Assembly: GCA_023384575.1 (NCBI GenBank)
Contig: JAHDVP010000001.1
Coordinates: 167,428-231,427 of the forward strand
DNA: 64,000 nucleotides
Origin: Acidobacteriota bacterium
GTDB taxonomy: Bacteria > Acidobacteriota > Vicinamibacteria > Vicinamibacterales > JAFNAJ01
Direction: 5' to 3'
In this document: piece after piece, positions 24,855 through 33,899 of the stretch
Layout of the letters: each line of letters begins with the position of its first letter
Numbering within the stretch: position 1 is the first letter of the stretch
Program-made: the position numbers and the translations under genes
Notes under the pieces: generated by a model
Databases searched by the model: none
The model's input: the letters and a program-made list of their open reading frames with translations, nothing else
Told to the model about the DNA's origin: nothing

Positions 24855-25775
24855 ATGCGCATGCGTACGAAGCTCGTCCTGGTCGCCACGGCCATCCTCG
24901 TCGTGCTGCCCATTGCCGCGTCGACCCAGCAGGCGCCGGTCTTTCGCTCCGAGGCCAAGATCGTCCCGCTCTACGCGACCGTGACCGATGCGGAGCGGCG
25001 GCTGGTGCCCGACCTCACGCGCGACGACTTCCAGATCCTCGACAACGGGAGGCCGCAGGAGATCGTCCTCTTCGAGAGCGAGGCGCAGCCGATCACGGTG
25101 GTCGTCATGCTCGACACGAGCCTCAGCATGGCGCTCAACATGGACTTCCTGAAGCAGGGCGCCGAGGAGTTCTTCATCCGCCTGCTGCCAGAGGACCAGG
25201 CCCGTCTCGGGTCGTTCAACGACAAGATCCAGTTTGCGACCGACTTCACGTCGGATCGTGATGAACTGATTGCCGGACTCGGCGAGCTCGGATTCGGCAA
25301 CCCGACGCGTCTCTACGACGCCATCGACGCGGGCCTCGACCAGCTCCAGGGCGTTGAAGGCCGCAAAGTCGTCCTGGTCTTCACCGACGGCGACGACACG
25401 GCGAGCAAGATCGGCTCGGGGCGCGTGCTCGACCGGGCCAGACGCGACGAGGTGATGATCTACGCCATCGGCCTCGAGAGCGAGATGGTCGTCGACGGGC
25501 GGCGCTTCCGCTCCCGCCCAGACCGCGGCCTGCGGCGGCTGGCCGACGAAACGGGCGGCGGGTACTTCGAGCTGAAACGGACATCGGAGCTCGGCCCGAC
25601 CTTCACCCGCGTCGCACAGGAGCTCCACAGCCAGTACGTGCTGGGCTTCACGCCCGCGGTGCTCGACGGCAAGGTCCACAAACTCGAGGTGAGGATGACC
25701 CGGCCGGGACTGAACGCGCGCGCGCGGCGAAGCTACGTCGCGAGCGCGGACCGATCCTCGTCGGCGGGATTCTGA
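24855..25775 (+). CDS. Acidobacterial VWFA-related domain protein
   Basis: A 306-residue exported protein. Signal sequence about residues 3-24. A short beta domain (FRSEAKIVPLYATVTDAERRLVPDLTRDDF) is followed by a von Willebrand A domain: the MIDAS metal motif is DTSLSM, the central strand VVLVFTDGDDT, and the last helix precedes the conserved GGGYFEL and YVLGFTPA. This layout is the TIGR03436 family, expanded almost only in Acidobacteriota, whose function is unknown; surface adhesion or protein scaffolding is presumed. ATG at 24855 begins the basic signal segment; upstream residues in the open frame do not look coding. Confidence 0.9.
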   Translation: MRMRTKLVLVATAILVVLPIAASTQQAPVFRSEAKIVPLYATVTDAERRLVPDLTRDDFQILDNGRPQEIVLFESEAQPITVVVMLDTSLSMALNMDFLKQGAEEFFIRLLPEDQARLGSFNDKIQFATDFTSDRDELIAGLGELGFGNPTRLYDAIDAGLDQLQGVEGRKVVLVFTDGDDTASKIGSGRVLDRARRDEVMIYAIGLESEMVVDGRRFRSRPDRGLRRLADETGGGYFELKRTSELGPTFTRVAQELHSQYVLGFTPAVLDGKVHKLEVRMTRPGLNARARRSYVASADRSSSAGF

Positions 25776-25892
25776 GCGGGCCCGCGCACCGCACCCGACC
25801 GCTGGTGCAGCACACGACCCGAGACACGACGAGCGGTCCCGGCCTCGGCGACCCGTCGGCCAACCGACGCCAGAGCCCGCTCGAGAGAGAGC

Positions 25893-25913
25893 CTCCCGGC
25901 GAACAGCCGGGAG
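25893..25913. terminator. GC-rich hairpin between the VWA gene and the microprotein gene
   Basis: CTCCCGGC-gaaca-GCCGGGAG is a perfect 8-base stem with a 5-base loop, 118 bases after the VWA stop and 11 bases past the end of the minus-strand microprotein. There is no T-run on either side, so it is at best a weak or bidirectional terminator, or an mRNA-stabilising hairpin. Confidence 0.4.
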
Positions 25914-25923
25914 ACCGGGTCGG

Positions 25924-26025
25924 CTAGACGAAGACGATCAGGGCGGCCACCAGGGTCGCGAGCAGGAGCAGCGCCCCGGTCGCGAGTTCGGCCGTGCTGG
26001 AGAAATCGAAATTGTAGTTGTACAT
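25924..26025 (-). CDS. 33-residue single-helix membrane microprotein
   Basis: A very short frame: ATG at 26025 with an AGGGAGC ribosome binding site six bases upstream, stop TAG at 25924. The product begins MYNYNFDFSSTAELATG and then has one uninterrupted membrane helix of about 16 residues (ALLLLATLVAALIVFV) ending at the C-terminus, with no charged residue after position 13. Such proteins usually act as small subunits or modulators of membrane complexes, but nothing here identifies the partner. A hairpin follows the stop. Coding status rests on the ribosome binding site and the clean helix. Confidence 0.6.
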   Translation of the reverse strand: MYNYNFDFSSTAELATGALLLLATLVAALIVFV

Positions 26026-26196
26026 GACGGGCTCCCTGCCTTCTTGTGGTTACACCATGGTGGACGTGCGGACGAGGCCGGAAGTTCCCGCCGCTCGGAA
26101 GGTGCGCATGCTAGACTTTTTGCGCGTTTTCCTCAGGATTTCTGGAGGACATGTGGTTCGATTCGCCGGCCCCGCAGGCTGGCAGGAGACCAGGCG

Positions 26197-26883
26197 ATGA
26201 CGAAGTGGAGGCAGATGGGGATTGGCCTGCTGACGCTCGCGATGGCCGCCGGGTGCGGCAAGTCGGAGTCGGAGCGGCGTGCGGAAGAGGCGGCCACACA
26301 GGTGGAGGAGGCGGCCAAGCAACTCGAAGCTGCCGCCAAGGAGAGCGGTCAGAATGCTGAAGCCATGGCCAAAGGGCTCGAGGAGATGGCCAAGGGGCTC
26401 GCCGGGGCGGCGGGCACGCTCGGAGGCGGCGACGGCACGCCGACCGAACCCGTCAGCTTTCGTGACCTCATCGCGCTCTTCCCCGAGGTCGAGGGCTGGC
26501 AGATGGAGAAGCCGCGCGGCGAGCGCATGACGTCCCCCGTGGCCTACGCCGAGGCGTCCACGTCGTATCGAAAGGACGGCAGCGCCCTCGAGGTGAAGAT
26601 CACCGACTCCGCGTTCCACCAACTGCTCATGCTGCCGTACGCCATGGTGACGAGCGGAGGCTTCGAGCGGGAGACGACCGAGGGCTATGAGAAGGCCGTG
26701 AAGGTGGCGGGACACCCCGGCATCGAGAAGTGGAACGAGGAACGCAAGCGGGGCGAGCTGACCGTGGTCGTCGCCAAGCGCTTCCTCGTGAACGTCGAGG
26801 GTCGCGGTCTCGACTCGCCGCGCCACCTGCAGGCGCTGTTGTCGTCGCTCGATCTCGGCAGGCTCGAGAAGCTCGGGAGCTGA
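26197..26883 (+). CDS. Probable lipoprotein with Ala-rich coiled coil, unknown function
   Basis: A 228-residue protein with an export signal ending LAMAAGC, so Cys20 may be lipidated, although the lipobox lacks the usual Leu/Val at -3. Residues about 24-75 form a charged Ala/Glu/Lys coiled coil (ERRAEEAATQVEEAAKQLEA). A globular region of about 150 residues follows (FRDLIALFPEVEGWQMEKP ... VVVAKRFLVNVEG), which I do not recognise. AGGAGA sits seven bases before the ATG at 26197; a longer frame from 26044 lacks a site. Monocistronic as far as can be seen. Confidence 0.7.
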   Translation: MTKWRQMGIGLLTLAMAAGCGKSESERRAEEAATQVEEAAKQLEAAAKESGQNAEAMAKGLEEMAKGLAGAAGTLGGGDGTPTEPVSFRDLIALFPEVEGWQMEKPRGERMTSPVAYAEASTSYRKDGSALEVKITDSAFHQLLMLPYAMVTSGGFERETTEGYEKAVKVAGHPGIEKWNEERKRGELTVVVAKRFLVNVEGRGLDSPRHLQALLSSLDLGRLEKLGS

Positions 26884-26993
26884 CGCGCGGGCCACGGCAG
26901 ACGGGGACGGGACGCGCAGCGGGCGCGTCCCGTCCCGATGCCCTCGAAGACTCGGGCGAACGTCAAGCCTCCGGCCGGACCGCCCGCGGCGCG

Positions 26994-27896
26994 CTACCGG
27001 CCGAGCGAGACGGGCGCGTCGAAGCGGACGCGCAGGATGGTCCCGGGTGGCACGTCGACCTCACGACCCGGCAGGGCCACCATCGACCCACCGCCGCCGA
27101 TCAGAATCCCCGCGAGCACGCCCTGGCCCCCGCCGATGATCCCGCCGATGATGGCGCCGATTGCCGAACCGGTCGCGATGCGCCCCACTTCGCCGCGGAC
27201 ACCTTCGCTCTCGATGGCCTGCGTCACCGACGCGCGAATCGGGTAGGCACGCCCGCCAACGATCATCTCGTCGAAGTTCAGCGTGAGGCTGCCCTTGCGG
27301 TCGGCACGGCCGGCGCGGTCGACCTGGCTCACCACGCCGCGCAGCACCGACCCGGCGGGGACCAGCACGGCGTCGCCCTGGTAGAGGTCGACGATCGTCG
27401 TGGTGTCGAACCGATCCTCGACCTGGTTGTCGCCCGAGTTCAACCGCACCTGCAGTCGCACGTCGAGCTCCTGGCCGACGGGAATCTGGCCGGGTGCAGC
27501 CACGCTGCGCGCCTCGCGCGGCGCGTCCTGGACGGCCGCACTCCCTGTCTGCGGCCCCGCCGACGGGACGTCGCCACGGGCTCGCGCGCGCAGATCGTCG
27601 AGGCGATCGCGCAGGCTGGTGTACTCACCGCGCTCGGCCGCCTCGTTGCGACGCACCTTGACGCGCAAGTAGACCACCTCGTCGCGCAGATCGTCGAGCT
27701 CACGCTCGAGGCGAGCGGCCTCTGATGGATTGCTCGAGCGGAGGCGGGAGATGTCGCGGCTCGCGTCGAGCACGCTGTCCTGCAGCCGTTCGATATCGGC
27801 CGCCGTCACGGTGCCTTGTGCGGCAGCCGCCTGCGACACGCCGAGGGCGGCGACGACGGCCATCGCCGCGAGGATCGGACGAACATGACTGAGCAT
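26994..27896 (-). CDS. Periplasmic coiled-coil / glycine-zipper envelope protein
   Basis: A 300-residue exported protein: signal peptide (1-26, ending QAAAAQG), a coiled coil with many Arg/Glu/Asp (about 28-100), a beta-rich domain (about 135-245) with LVPAGSVLRGVVSQVDRAG and LNFDEMIVGGRAYPIRA, then a glycine zipper (GAIIGGIIGGGQGVLAG) and a final beta segment. The beta part resembles the VirB10/TrbI-like barrel of envelope proteins, but this is only a visual similarity. AAAGGAG nine bases before the ATG fixes the start; the frame extending to 28136 runs into rseP's 3' flank. Confidence 0.68.
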   Translation of the reverse strand: MLSHVRPILAAMAVVAALGVSQAAAAQGTVTAADIERLQDSVLDASRDISRLRSSNPSEAARLERELDDLRDEVVYLRVKVRRNEAAERGEYTSLRDRLDDLRARARGDVPSAGPQTGSAAVQDAPREARSVAAPGQIPVGQELDVRLQVRLNSGDNQVEDRFDTTTIVDLYQGDAVLVPAGSVLRGVVSQVDRAGRADRKGSLTLNFDEMIVGGRAYPIRASVTQAIESEGVRGEVGRIATGSAIGAIIGGIIGGGQGVLAGILIGGGGSMVALPGREVDVPPGTILRVRFDAPVSLGR

Positions 27897-28120
27897 CGAT
27901 TGCACTCCTTTCACTCTCCAGAATGTATGAACGCCTGCCGGGCAGGGCTGGTCGCTTTCCCAGTGCAGGTGCAAGGATGGAGCCGCCCTGGTCCGGGCCG
28001 CCGGTAAGAGCGCCCGGCGCCAGAGCCTGAATCCAAGTGCCCGGCCGAGAACGAGATGCGCACCACTCGCGCGGGAGGCAGCGGCCCGGACTTCGACGCA
28101 CCCTGGCGGGTTGTCACCTG

Positions 28121-28138
28121 CTGTGGACAGCACCACAG
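28121..28138 (-). terminator. Hairpin downstream of rseP (weak terminator candidate)
   Basis: CTGTGG-acagca-CCACAG is a perfect 6-base stem 38 bases after the rseP stop. No U-run follows on the minus strand. An 11-base palindrome (gtaagacttac, 28148-28158) lies between it and the stop. Confidence 0.3.
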
Positions 28139-28176
28139 GGCGTCAGGGTAAGACTTACGCGACCTGCGGCACGAGA

Positions 28177-29499
28177 CTACCGCCAGAACATGAAGCGCTC
28201 GATCCACTCGATTCGCGTCAGGTCGTTGTAAATCACGGTCACCATCAGCAGCATCAGGACCAGGAACCCGGCAAACAGCATCTTCTCCTTCAGGCGCACG
28301 GAGAAGTCGCGGCGCGTGACGCCTTCGAGGGCGAGAATCATGATGTGCCCGCCGTCGAGCACGGGAATGGGCATGAGGTTGAGGATGCCCAGGTTCAGGC
28401 TGATCATCGCCATCAGACTGAAGAGCGCCACCCAGCCTACCTGTGCCGCGCCCCCCGAGAGCTGGGCAATCGCGACCGGCCCCATCAGTTGCCTCGGCGA
28501 CGTCTCGGTCGTGAAGAGCCCCACCAGCGTGCGGAAGATGAGCGTCGACCACTCGAGATTGCGCTGCAGGCTCATCTGAATCGCCTGGAGGGGCCCCGGC
28601 TCGATGATGCGCACCTCGAACTGACTGAGCTGGACGCCAATCAGGCCGACATCGCCCTGCTTCACGGGCGTGACCACGATGTCCTGCTCGCCGGCATCGC
28701 GACGGACACGCAGCGTCAGCGGCACGCCGGCGCTCTCGTTGATGGTCTTGACGAGGGGCTGATCGCGGGTCATCGCCTCGCCGTTGACCGCGAGGATGAC
28801 GTCGCCGGCGAGCAGCCCAGCCCGATCGGCGGCGCCCCCCGGGGTGACGACGCGAATCTGCGGGTGCATCTCGGGCAGCACGCCGATGTCGCCCATCTCG
28901 AATTTCGTCTGGGCATCGGGCACGACGGCGAGGCGGCGCTCCGCGCCATCGCGCTCGACGAGGATCTCGATCTCCCGATTGGCCTTGGGCATCACCTCCA
29001 GGAAGAGCTGCTCCCAGGTGTCCACGCCCCGGCCCGCGATCGACACGAGCCGATCGCCTGGCTGAATGCCGGCGCGCTCGGCGGGCGACCCCGCGAGCAC
29101 GGTGCCGACCACCGGGGGCTGGCTCTCGTAGGCGGGCACCTCGGCCCCCTGGTAGAGGACCAGGGCCATGACGACGATGGCCAGCAGGATGTTCATCGCC
29201 GGCCCGGCGATGAGCACCTGGAAGCGCTCCCACTTGGTCTTCGACAGGAACTCGTCGGGCTGGCCGGCGTGGTTGTCCTCGGCGTGCTCGCCGGCCATCT
29301 TGACGTAGCCGCCGAGCGGGATGGCGCTGACGCAGTACTCGGTGTCGCCGCGACGCACCCGGAGCAGCTTCGGCCCGAAGCCCAGCGAGAAGGTCAGCAC
29401 GCGCACGCCGATACGCCTGGCCATGACGAAGTGGCCGAGCTCGTGCACGAAGATCAGCACGCCGAGCACGAAGATGAACGCGACGACATTCGTCAGCAA
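28177..29499 (-). CDS. rseP: RseP-type site-2 intramembrane protease
   Basis: A 440-residue inner-membrane zinc protease. The first membrane helix contains HELGH, the C-terminal one the third zinc ligand in NLMPIPVLDGGH, and two PDZ domains lie between (AGSPAERAGIQPGDRLVSI and GGAADRAGLLAGDVILAVNG). RseP cleaves anti-sigma factors and signal-peptide remnants within the membrane. The start is TTG (LTNVVAFIF follows) with AGGGG upstream, overlapping no gene; no ATG or GTG fits. It ends the uppS-cdsA-dxr-rseP gene order also seen in Escherichia coli. Confidence 0.95.
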   Translation of the reverse strand: MLTNVVAFIFVLGVLIFVHELGHFVMARRIGVRVLTFSLGFGPKLLRVRRGDTEYCVSAIPLGGYVKMAGEHAEDNHAGQPDEFLSKTKWERFQVLIAGPAMNILLAIVVMALVLYQGAEVPAYESQPPVVGTVLAGSPAERAGIQPGDRLVSIAGRGVDTWEQLFLEVMPKANREIEILVERDGAERRLAVVPDAQTKFEMGDIGVLPEMHPQIRVVTPGGAADRAGLLAGDVILAVNGEAMTRDQPLVKTINESAGVPLTLRVRRDAGEQDIVVTPVKQGDVGLIGVQLSQFEVRIIEPGPLQAIQMSLQRNLEWSTLIFRTLVGLFTTETSPRQLMGPVAIAQLSGGAAQVGWVALFSLMAMISLNLGILNLMPIPVLDGGHIMILALEGVTRRDFSVRLKEKMLFAGFLVLMLLMVTVIYNDLTRIEWIERFMFWR

Positions 29500-29512
29500 C
29501 GACTTACCCCTG

Positions 29513-30706
29513 TCACCCCTGATGATCCGATTGTAGCCCGCCGGTCAGCTCGTGGGAAAACGCGTGCGCCCAGCGATCGACCTGCCGGATGTCGGCGAGG
29601 TCTCGCGGTTCGCCCCCGCCCGCGCCGGCGTGGGCCTCGAGGGCGCGCTCGATGAGGGCCGGAATGCCCTGAAACGGCAGTCTGCCCGCGAGAAACGCCG
29701 CGACCGCCACCTCGTTGGCGGCGTTCAGCACGATTGGGTACGCGCCGCCGGCCGCGAGCGCGCGAAACGCCAGCCCCAGGCACGGAAACCGCGCGAGGTC
29801 GGGCTCGAAGAACTCGAGGCGCCCGGCTCGGACGAGGTCGAGCGAGGGCAGCGCCGCCTCCCACCGGTCCGGGTAGGAAAACGCGTACTGAAGAGGAAGA
29901 CGCATGTCGGTGACGCCAAGTTGCGCGATGACCGACCCATCGACGAGCTCGACGAGCGAGTGGACCACCGACTGCGGGTGCACGACGACATCGATGCGGC
30001 TCGCCGGCACGTCGAACAGCCAGTGGGCCTCGATGACCTCGAGGCCCTTGTTCATGAGCGTCGCCGAGTCGATGGTGATCTTGCGACCCATCTTCCACGT
30101 CGGGTGGCTCAGCGCGGCGTCCGGTGTCACCGCCGCCAGTGCTTCGGCCGTCGCCGTCCGGAAGGGCCCGCCCGATGCCGTGAGAACCAGGCGCCGCAGC
30201 TCGTCGGCCCGACGTCCGTGGAGACACTGGTGGATCGCGTTGTGCTCGCTGTCGACGGGGAGAATCGTCACGCCGCGCCGCCTGGCCGCCGCGGTGACGA
30301 GCCCGCCGGCCATGACGAGCACCTCCTTGTTCGCGAGCGCAATGGTCTTGCCGGCCTCGATCGCGGCCAGCACCGCCTCGAGCGCGGCCGTGCCCGACGA
30401 GGCGCACAGCACCAGATCGACGTCGGGCTGCGTGACGACCGCACAGAGGCCATCCGACCCGTGGCCGAGCACCCCGATGCGGTTGCAGGTCGCCGCCGTC
30501 AGCGCGCGCTTGACGTCGACGAGCGCCTGCTCCGAGGACAGGGACACCGAGCGCGGACGAAAGCGCTCGACCTGCTCGACGAACGTGGCGGTGTTCCGGC
30601 CCGCCGCGAGGGCCGTGACCTCGAGCCGCTCGGGATGCGCCTCGACCACCGAGAGCGCGCTTTGTCCGATCGAGCCCGTGGATCCCAGGATGGCGATGCG
30701 CTTCAC
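29513..30706 (-). CDS. dxr: 1-deoxy-D-xylulose 5-phosphate reductoisomerase
   Basis: A 397-residue enzyme making 2-C-methylerythritol 4-phosphate in the MEP isoprenoid pathway. NADPH motif LGSTGSIGQSAL, metal site in PVDSEHNAI, substrate loop TASGGPFR and the signature HPTWKMGRKITIDSATLMNKG are all present. The GTG start at 30706 overlaps the cdsA stop by four bases (GTGA), implying coupled translation. Its product line feeds undecaprenyl diphosphate made by UppS, encoded two genes upstream. Confidence 0.97.
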   Translation of the reverse strand: MKRIAILGSTGSIGQSALSVVEAHPERLEVTALAAGRNTATFVEQVERFRPRSVSLSSEQALVDVKRALTAATCNRIGVLGHGSDGLCAVVTQPDVDLVLCASSGTAALEAVLAAIEAGKTIALANKEVLVMAGGLVTAAARRRGVTILPVDSEHNAIHQCLHGRRADELRRLVLTASGGPFRTATAEALAAVTPDAALSHPTWKMGRKITIDSATLMNKGLEVIEAHWLFDVPASRIDVVVHPQSVVHSLVELVDGSVIAQLGVTDMRLPLQYAFSYPDRWEAALPSLDLVRAGRLEFFEPDLARFPCLGLAFRALAAGGAYPIVLNAANEVAVAAFLAGRLPFQGIPALIERALEAHAGAGGGEPRDLADIRQVDRWAHAFSHELTGGLQSDHQG

Positions 30707-31485
30707 GGCGTGGCGTACCTCAACCAGACGTAGAGCACGGGCACGGCGAACAGCAGCGAGTCGACCCGGTCGAGCATGCCGCCGTGCCCGGGAATCAGGC
30801 TCGAGGAGTCCTTCACGCCGGCGCTGCGCTTGATCAACGACTCGAAGAGGTCGCCGACGATGCCGAGCAGGGCCATCAACACCCCGAGGATGGCGAGCCA
30901 GAGCATCCCGGCCCCGGGTAGCCACCAGGCGCCCAGCGCCGGCAGCACGACGGCCGCGGCGGCCACACCCGACACCGCACCCTCGACCGTCTTCTTGGGG
31001 CTCACGACCGGCGCCAGCAGGCGCCGGCCGAGCGCCCGGCCGCCGAAGAACTGGGCGATGTCGCTCGCCATCACCGTCAGCAGGGCCGCCAACAGGGCCC
31101 AGGGACCGAACTCGACGCGCAACGCGAGGATCGCGCCCGCCGGCACGCCGATGTAGACCGGGGCGGCGAGCGCCACGCCGACCTGCCTGAGCGCGTCCTC
31201 GTCGGGACGGCCTCGACCGACCGCCAGGGCGCCCACGACAATCAGGGCGGCCAGCAAGACGACGGACACCGGGCCGCCGAACGCCATCGCGAGGCTCGAC
31301 GCGACGGTCGCCACCACCATTGGCAGGGCGGCGAAGCCTCCCGGCCCGGCCAGCCTGGCGAACTCGTGCGAGGCCAGCGCCACGACCACGGCCGCCAGCG
31401 CGATGGTGCCCCAGGGCGGCAGCGCGACGACGACGGCGACGACGACGGCGAGCAGGACGAGACCGCTCACGATGCGTGTCAGCAT
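30703..31485 (-). CDS. cdsA: Phosphatidate cytidylyltransferase
   Basis: A 260-residue multi-helix membrane enzyme that makes CDP-diacylglycerol from phosphatidate and CTP for phospholipid synthesis. The C-terminal signature is complete: SPKKTVEGAVSG, then DLFESLIKRSAGVKDSS and LIPGHGGMLDRVDSL. About eight membrane helices precede and surround it. ATG at 31485 has GAGGAAG upstream; the open frame continuing to 31851 overlaps uppS and is not coding. It is linked to dxr by a 4-base overlap. Confidence 0.96.
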   Translation of the reverse strand: MLTRIVSGLVLLAVVVAVVVALPPWGTIALAAVVVALASHEFARLAGPGGFAALPMVVATVASSLAMAFGGPVSVVLLAALIVVGALAVGRGRPDEDALRQVGVALAAPVYIGVPAGAILALRVEFGPWALLAALLTVMASDIAQFFGGRALGRRLLAPVVSPKKTVEGAVSGVAAAAVVLPALGAWWLPGAGMLWLAILGVLMALLGIVGDLFESLIKRSAGVKDSSSLIPGHGGMLDRVDSLLFAVPVLYVWLRYATP

Positions 31486-31603
31486 GGGCGATGGTCTTCC
31501 TCGGGCGGGGCGGAGCGGGCGGCGGGCGCGGGCCGCGGTGACGGCGGTTCCGAGGTCGCGCACTCTCGCGATGGCGCGGCGCCGACCCGTGGGACGCCCG
31601 AGC

Positions 31604-32389
31604 TCACCGGCCCGCCAGTGCCGGCGCGTCGATGCCGCCGTAGCGCCGCTCGCGCTTCTGGTAGGCGACGATGGCCTCGAGCAGGTGTCGGCAGCGGAAA
31701 TCGGGCCACAGCGTCTCGGTGACCCAGATCTCGGCATACGCGATCTGCCAGAGCAGGTAGTTGCTGATGCGCAGTTCGCCGCTCGTACGGATGAGCAGGT
31801 CCGGATCGGGCTGGCCGGCCGTGTAGAGGAACCCGGCGAAGCGGGCCTCATCGAGCTCGTCGGGCGTGAGTCCCGACGCCATCGCCCGCCGTGCGGCGTC
31901 GACGATTTCCGCCCGGCCGCCGTAGTTGAGGGCGATGTTGAACAGCATGCCCCGGTTGTCGCCCGTTCGGGCCTCCGCGTCGGCCAGTTCCCGCTGGATG
32001 TCGGGGGCCAGCGCCTCCCGCCGGCCGATCACACGGAACCGGATGTCGTTCTGCAGCAGCGTCTGCAGCTCGCTGCGCAGATACCGCTTGAGCAGTCCCA
32101 TCAAGGTGTTGACCTCGGTCGCGGGCCGCTTCCAGTTCTCGACCGAGAACGCGTAGAGCGTGAGGACGCGGATGCCGAGGCGGGCCGACGTCTCGACCAC
32201 GTCGCGCACCGCGTCGATGCCCGCACGATGCCCCTCGACCCTCGGCAGCAGACGCCTGGCCGCCCACCGGCCGTTGCCGTCCATGATCACCGCGATGTGG
32301 GTCGGCAGCCGGTCGAAGTCGATCTGTCGCACGAGCGCCTCGTCAGGCGACCCCTCGGCGACGCGCGCGAGCATCTCTTCGAGAGCCAT
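31604..32389 (-). CDS. uppS: Isoprenyl transferase (undecaprenyl diphosphate synthase)
   Basis: A 261-residue cis-prenyltransferase supplying the lipid carrier for peptidoglycan and glycan synthesis. Motifs: HIAVIMDGNGRWA (catalytic Asp), GHRAGIDAVR, LYAFSVENWKRP and RTSGELRISNYLLWQIAY. Length is normal. It is the first gene of the uppS-cdsA-dxr-rseP run; a TAGAAT -10-like sequence lies on the minus strand about 20 bases before the start. The 118-base gap to cdsA has no other gene. Confidence 0.96.
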   Translation of the reverse strand: MALEEMLARVAEGSPDEALVRQIDFDRLPTHIAVIMDGNGRWAARRLLPRVEGHRAGIDAVRDVVETSARLGIRVLTLYAFSVENWKRPATEVNTLMGLLKRYLRSELQTLLQNDIRFRVIGRREALAPDIQRELADAEARTGDNRGMLFNIALNYGGRAEIVDAARRAMASGLTPDELDEARFAGFLYTAGQPDPDLLIRTSGELRISNYLLWQIAYAEIWVTETLWPDFRCRHLLEAIVAYQKRERRYGGIDAPALAGR

Positions 32390-32428
32390 CGTGAGCCTGT
32401 GGAACGCAAACGATGATTCTACCGTGCC

Positions 32429-33265
32429 TTAGCGCTCGTCATCAACCGGACGCCAGTCGTGCCCGCCGCCCGCCGGCGGGTCGCCGGCATAGCGCACCGA
32501 CACCAGGAAGAGCCCCTCCGGGGGCGCGGTGGGCCCCGCTCGTCGGCGGTCGCGGCCATCGAGCACGTCGGCCATCCATCGCGCCGGACGCCGCCCGAGG
32601 CCGACCTGCACGACCGACCCCACGATGTTGCGGACCATGTGCCGCAGGAAGCCGTCGCCTCGGAAGTCGAGGCTCACGACGCCGCCTTCCTCCACGTCGG
32701 GTTCGACGGCGCCCCGCATCGGCGCCCACGCCGTCAGCTGGGCCGACACACCGCTCAAGGTACGCACGGTCGAAGTGACGTGGCTGCCCGTCGCCTGGAA
32801 GGCGGCGAAGTCGTGCTGGCCCTCGACGACGGCGAGCGCGTCGGCCAGCGCATCGAAATCGAGGGGCCGGGCGACGTGCCAGCTGTACCGTCGCTCGAAC
32901 GGGTCGCCGATGGCCCGGTTGAAGATGCGGTAGCGGTAGAGCTTCTCGCGCGCCGCGAACCGGGCGTTGAACCCGTCTGGCGCGTCGGCCGCGGCGAGCA
33001 CGCGGATGTCGTGCGGCAGTCGCGCGTTGAGGGCCCTGACGAGGGCGGCCGGCTCAATCTCGCGGGAGAGCGTGGCGCTGGCGACCTGCCCGAGCGCGTG
33101 GACCCCGGCGTCGGTTCGCCCCGCGCCGACCACCGCGACCTTCCGCTCCTCGAGGGTCTCGAGCGCCTGCTCGACGGCCGCCTGCACCGAGGGGCCGTTG
33201 GCCTGCCGCTGCCAGCCCGCGTAGCGGCCGCCATCGTAGGCCAGCGTGATCCGCACCGTGCGCAC
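32429..33265 (-). CDS. truA: tRNA pseudouridine(38-40) synthase TruA
   Basis: A 278-residue enzyme that makes pseudouridine at positions 38-40 of tRNA anticodon arms. The catalytic Asp lies in GAGRTDAGVHALGQVA; other landmarks are ITLAYDGGRYAGWQRQ at the start, NARFAAREKLYRYRI, and FRGDGFLRHMVRNIVG. The GTG at 33265 has GGAGGGG just upstream; a second GTG three codons in is possible. It lies 47 bases after the pyrE stop and may share its transcript. Confidence 0.95.
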   Translation of the reverse strand: MRTVRITLAYDGGRYAGWQRQANGPSVQAAVEQALETLEERKVAVVGAGRTDAGVHALGQVASATLSREIEPAALVRALNARLPHDIRVLAAADAPDGFNARFAAREKLYRYRIFNRAIGDPFERRYSWHVARPLDFDALADALAVVEGQHDFAAFQATGSHVTSTVRTLSGVSAQLTAWAPMRGAVEPDVEEGGVVSLDFRGDGFLRHMVRNIVGSVVQVGLGRRPARWMADVLDGRDRRRAGPTAPPEGLFLVSVRYAGDPPAGGGHDWRPVDDER

Positions 33266-33312
33266 GCGTCCCCTCCGTCTGGCGCGGCCGGCCGCCGCCC
33301 CGGGCCCCGCGA

Positions 33313-33876
33313 TCAGCGCGAGCCAGGCTTGACTGCGGCGCTGCCCGCCGCACACAGCGGGCAGCGGTCGGCGTCGTACGTGGGCAGATCGATCGACGCC
33401 AGGGCCACGAACGGCACGCCGAGGTCGACGGCCGACCCACGATTGACGATGGCGGCGGCGCCGACGACGGTCGCCCCCGCGGCGCGTGCGACCTCGATCG
33501 TCTCGCGCGTCGATCCGCCGGTCGTCAGGACGTCTTCGACGACCAGCACCCGGTCGTCCCGGCCCAGTGTGAAGCCGCGCCTCAGGCGGAGCCCGCCGTC
33601 CTGACGCTCGGCGAAGAGCGCCCGCACGCCGAGGCCGCGTCCGACCTCGTGGCCGATCACGATGCCGCCGAGGGCTGGCGACAACACGGCGTTCGGGCCG
33701 AGCCCGCGGGTCGCCGAGGCCAGGCCCTCGCCCAGCCTGGCGGCGACGTCCGGAAACTGCAGCACGAGCGCGCACTGCAGGTACCCAGGGCTGTGCAGCC
33801 CCGACGTGAGCCGGAAGTGGCCCTCGAGCAACGCGCCGCGTGCACGGAACAGGTCGAGTACTTCACCGGATGTCAT
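33313..33876 (-). CDS. pyrE: Orotate phosphoribosyltransferase
   Basis: A 187-residue type I phosphoribosyltransferase converting orotate and PRPP to orotidine monophosphate. The PRPP loop is VLVVEDVLTTGGST; GHFRLTSGLHSPGYLQC and PALGGIVIGHEVGR match PyrE. A C-terminal CPLC motif (DADRCPLCAAG) resembles one in the second phosphoribosyltransferase at 38577-39200. GGAGGCGCC precedes the ATG. A TATACT -10 box (33900-33905 on the minus strand) lies 23 bases upstream, giving a short leader. It is separated from the other pyr genes by the TolC and glycosyltransferase genes. Confidence 0.93.
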   Translation of the reverse strand: MTSGEVLDLFRARGALLEGHFRLTSGLHSPGYLQCALVLQFPDVAARLGEGLASATRGLGPNAVLSPALGGIVIGHEVGRGLGVRALFAERQDGGLRLRRGFTLGRDDRVLVVEDVLTTGGSTRETIEVARAAGATVVGAAAIVNRGSAVDLGVPFVALASIDLPTYDADRCPLCAAGSAAVKPGSR

Positions 33877-33899
33877 GGCGCCTCCGCTATCGGGCGGCT

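Noticed and set aside
26018..26200. 60-codon plus-strand frame overlapping the microprotein promoter region and lipoprotein start
   Set aside because: No ribosome binding site and no recognisable features; the lipoprotein start lies out of frame with a good site.
28148..28158. 11-base palindrome gtaagacttac downstream of rseP
   Set aside because: Short enough to arise by chance in a 64-kb window, and it has no positional logic relative to a promoter.
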